A stretch of 64,000 bases of DNA from the NCBI GenBank assembly GCA_012517475.1, contig JAAYUV010000020.1, forward strand, positions 32,846 to 96,845, given 5' to 3'. This document shows, one piece after another, positions 62,213-64,000 of the stretch (within the stretch, counting starts at the first letter, position 1; the number at the start of each line of letters is the position of its first letter). Both the position numbers and the translations under genes were made by a program. Below the pieces are notes generated by a model, which made no database searches, was not told the DNA's origin, and saw nothing but the letters and a program-made list of their open reading frames with translations. Source of the DNA: Peptococcaceae bacterium. GTDB taxonomy: Bacteria > Bacillota > Desulfitobacteriia > Desulfitobacteriales > Syntrophobotulaceae.

Positions 62213-62346
62213 ACGCATTTTCCTCCCCAGGTTAGATTCATCATGACGGATGATATATCAATCTTTGTTCCTCCGCCAATTTTAATCCAAACCAGAGATC
62301 GTTACAAGTGAAATCTCCTGCAGAAAACGTGGCAAGGGAATGCATA

Positions 62347-63666
62347 CTAAAGTTTTTCTGCAGCAATGGCAGCCATCTTACTTCTTTCACCCTGCACCAA
62401 TCTAACTTGACCGTAGAAAGGCTCTCCACTCAACCGGTATGCGACATGAGTCATGCCATTGCTCTCTCTATCAAGGTAAGGATGGTCGATTTGATCCGGG
62501 TCTCCACAAAGAACAACCTTAGTACCTTCGCCTGCACGGGTTATAATGGTCTTCATCTCATGTGCAGATAAATTCTGTGCTTCATCTATAATAATGAATT
62601 GATTGGGAATACTGCGTCCCCGGATATATGTCAACACTTCAATCTCTAATTGCCTTTTCTTCTTTAACAAATCCACTGCACTATCTACTATGGTATCCTT
62701 AATCCTGTCTTTATCCCGTTTAGGGTTTAACAATAGTTCAAGATTATCATAAATAGGCTGCATGTATGGCCGTATTTTATCATCTTTTTCCCCTGGCAAG
62801 TAGCCAATATCCTTTCCAAAAGGAATTACCGGACGCGCACAGAGGATTCTTGTATAAATTCCGTTATTGATTGTTTGTTCCAGACCGCTTGCCAGGGCAA
62901 GCAAGGTTTTGCCCGTTCCTGCCGGTCCCATCAGATTGACTAAACTTATTTCCGGATTATTCAGCATGGTTAGTGCCCAGCTTTGTTCCAGATTTTTGGG
63001 AACTATTCCCCATGTTTGTTCCTTATGTTCACAAGTATACAGCAATCGTTTACCTGTAGCCGATGCCAAAAGGGGCAGGGATGAGTTGTCATCCAGTAAT
63101 CCCTTTATACAGGCATTTGGCGAAAAACTCTTACTTGATTCTATGAAACCCTTGCTAAACAATTCGTTTATATCCGTGTCTTTTAAAGAAACCGTCCGGA
63201 TTTCCTGCTCGGCCGGCGGCAATGTTACTTTATCGCTATAATAGTCCTCTGTTAATAAGCCTACCGCATCTGCTTTAACACGCATTGTGATGTCTTTTGT
63301 TACCAGAATAACCTGGCGTTCTTCTGACCGTGTTAAATTGAGCGTAACATTAAGGATACGATTATCAATCAAAGAGCTATCCGAAGCGATTGGCAGCTGC
63401 TCGGGGGTCATATGGTTTAATTCAATTCTGACTACACCATCCCCGCCCGTTTTGATACCCTCAGAGAGTCTTCCCTGCATCCGAAGCTGATCTAGGTTTC
63501 CCATAATTTCACGAACAGCCTGACCGATATTATTCATCAGTCTTTTCTTTGATGATAATTCTTCCAACACGGCATATGGAATAACTACTTCATTATCTTG
63601 AAATTGAAAAAGGGCACTTGGATCATGAAGCAATACACTGGAATCCAGCACATATATTTTTTGCAA
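62347..63666 (-). CDS. PIN-PhoH protein (YlaK-like ATPase)
   Basis: 439 residues, TTG start with AAGGGGAT upstream. N-terminal PIN nuclease domain ('YVLDSSVLLHDPSALFQFQDNEVVIPYAVLEEL', with acidic residues at D8-like positions and 'LVTKDITMRVKAD'). C-terminal PhoH P-loop domain with Walker A 'GPAGTGKTLLALA' and Walker B 'QFIIIDEAQNL'. PhoH2/YlaK proteins couple a PIN RNase to a helicase-like ATPase and act on RNA in the cytosol. Confidence 0.92.
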   Translation of the reverse strand: MQKIYVLDSSVLLHDPSALFQFQDNEVVIPYAVLEELSSKKRLMNNIGQAVREIMGNLDQLRMQGRLSEGIKTGGDGVVRIELNHMTPEQLPIASDSSLIDNRILNVTLNLTRSEERQVILVTKDITMRVKADAVGLLTEDYYSDKVTLPPAEQEIRTVSLKDTDINELFSKGFIESSKSFSPNACIKGLLDDNSSLPLLASATGKRLLYTCEHKEQTWGIVPKNLEQSWALTMLNNPEISLVNLMGPAGTGKTLLALASGLEQTINNGIYTRILCARPVIPFGKDIGYLPGEKDDKIRPYMQPIYDNLELLLNPKRDKDRIKDTIVDSAVDLLKKKRQLEIEVLTYIRGRSIPNQFIIIDEAQNLSAHEMKTIITRAGEGTKVVLCGDPDQIDHPYLDRESNGMTHVAYRLSGEPFYGQVRLVQGERSKMAAIAAEKL

Positions 63667-63686
63667 TTTATTATCCCCTTTATTAT

Positions 63687-63785
63687 TTAGACCTTATATT
63701 CAGTGTTTTTATCCTGTGAAAGATATGCCTTTATAAGCAGATACATCTCATCAAAAGATACTTCACCATAGGTTATACTGTACAT
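63687..63785 (-). CDS. 32-codon ORF resembling the N-terminus of DUF458/YkuK proteins
   Basis: MYSITYGEVSFDEMYLLIKA followed by 'YLSQDKNTEYKV' then TAA. The pattern 'tyGe.sFee....I..fi..d....Yk' is the usual start of RNase H-like YkuK/DUF458 proteins, which continue 'VIVGTDSQ'; here the frame stops at that point. It could be a truncated remnant or a genuine tiny ORF. The ribosome-binding site is weak (GAGATGG). It ends 21 bp before phoH. The remaining 63786-64000 is AT-rich with no recognised feature. Confidence 0.4.
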   Translation of the reverse strand: MYSITYGEVSFDEMYLLIKAYLSQDKNTEYKV

Positions 63786-64000
63786 AGTCCCATCTCACTT
63801 TACTAAATTCTTATTTACAAATAATCTATTAACTTTTTGGCAAAAAAGGCTATAACCCAAATCATTAAAGTTGCATAAAGTTTTTTCTACAATGTCAAGT
63901 TAAGATATTTAAAGTAAACCAAATAAATTTAGAGAAAACAGCAGATATTCCTGATTATTCCTGTAAAAGTATAAAAAAATTCCTTATAATTAGAGTTAGG

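Noticed and set aside
1..64000. CRISPR arrays, rRNA, tRNA, prophage or intact IS elements
   Set aside because: No regular spaced repeats, no transposase or integrase ORF and no structural RNA sequence was recognised on either strand by reading.

Overview
The window looks like chromosomal DNA of an anaerobic, spore-forming, monoderm Firmicute, probably of the Desulfitobacterium/Desulfosporosinus type (Peptococcaceae in the wide sense). This is inferred from gene content: two FixABCX electron-transfer modules, CaiB-type CoA-transferases, sigma-54 activators, a cluster of YjcZ-like small spore proteins, Firmicute-type two-component systems, RocB, and strong AGGAGG ribosome-binding sites. No rRNA, tRNA, CRISPR array or intact insertion sequence was seen.

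Left part (1-12810, minus strand): a catabolic/respiratory cluster. A sigma-54 promoter (10621-10636) precedes CaiB-like CoA-transferase, fixA, fixB, fixC, fixX and a CaiA-like acyl-CoA dehydrogenase. Two MFS transporters, a second CoA-transferase and the start of an Old Yellow Enzyme-type reductase follow. The adjacent sigma-54 activator is frameshifted by a perfect 20-bp tandem duplication; removing one copy restores a 664-residue protein. 13091-17469 holds an SsuABC-like ABC transporter whose binding-protein gene is split from its permease/ATPase/TetR genes by divergent menA, with matching candidate operator sequences in front of both parts. 17693-18317 encodes four tiny YjcZ-like proteins, followed by a 246-bp element built of nested palindromes.

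Middle (18735-44000): an RR-HK-TSUP permease operon; a DUF4342 protein; a queuosine operon (YhhQ-type transporter, queF) under a preQ1-I-like riboswitch with a terminator; DedA; an HK-RR-MacA-MacB-TolC-like efflux operon; a TetR-MFP-RND efflux operon; a glycolipid glycosyltransferase; FtsEX with a PcsB-like coiled-coil protein that lacks a hydrolase domain; a mosaic membrane ORF ending in a frameshifted remnant of a solute-binding protein; and a ferredoxin-containing aldo/keto reductase.

Right part (44363-57630): a sigma-54 activator and a recognisable carnitine operon, caiT-caiA-caiB-fixABCX-caiC-MaoC hydratase-MFS, behind a second near-consensus sigma-54 promoter (57610-57625) with two upstream palindromes. 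A MaoC-type hydratase occupies the place of the crotonase CaiD. The proposed pathway is: uptake by CaiT, activation by CaiC, CoA exchange by CaiB, hydration/dehydration by the MaoC protein, and reduction of crotonobetainyl-CoA by CaiA with electrons delivered through FixABCX. The left cluster is a paralogous version for an unknown acid.

The right end has an internally deleted Rad3/DinG-like helicase pseudogene, a short relative of the palindromic element, a trigger-factor-like protein without PPIase domain, a DUF896 protein with a His-rich tail, RocB, PhoH/YlaK and a possible DUF458 N-terminal fragment.
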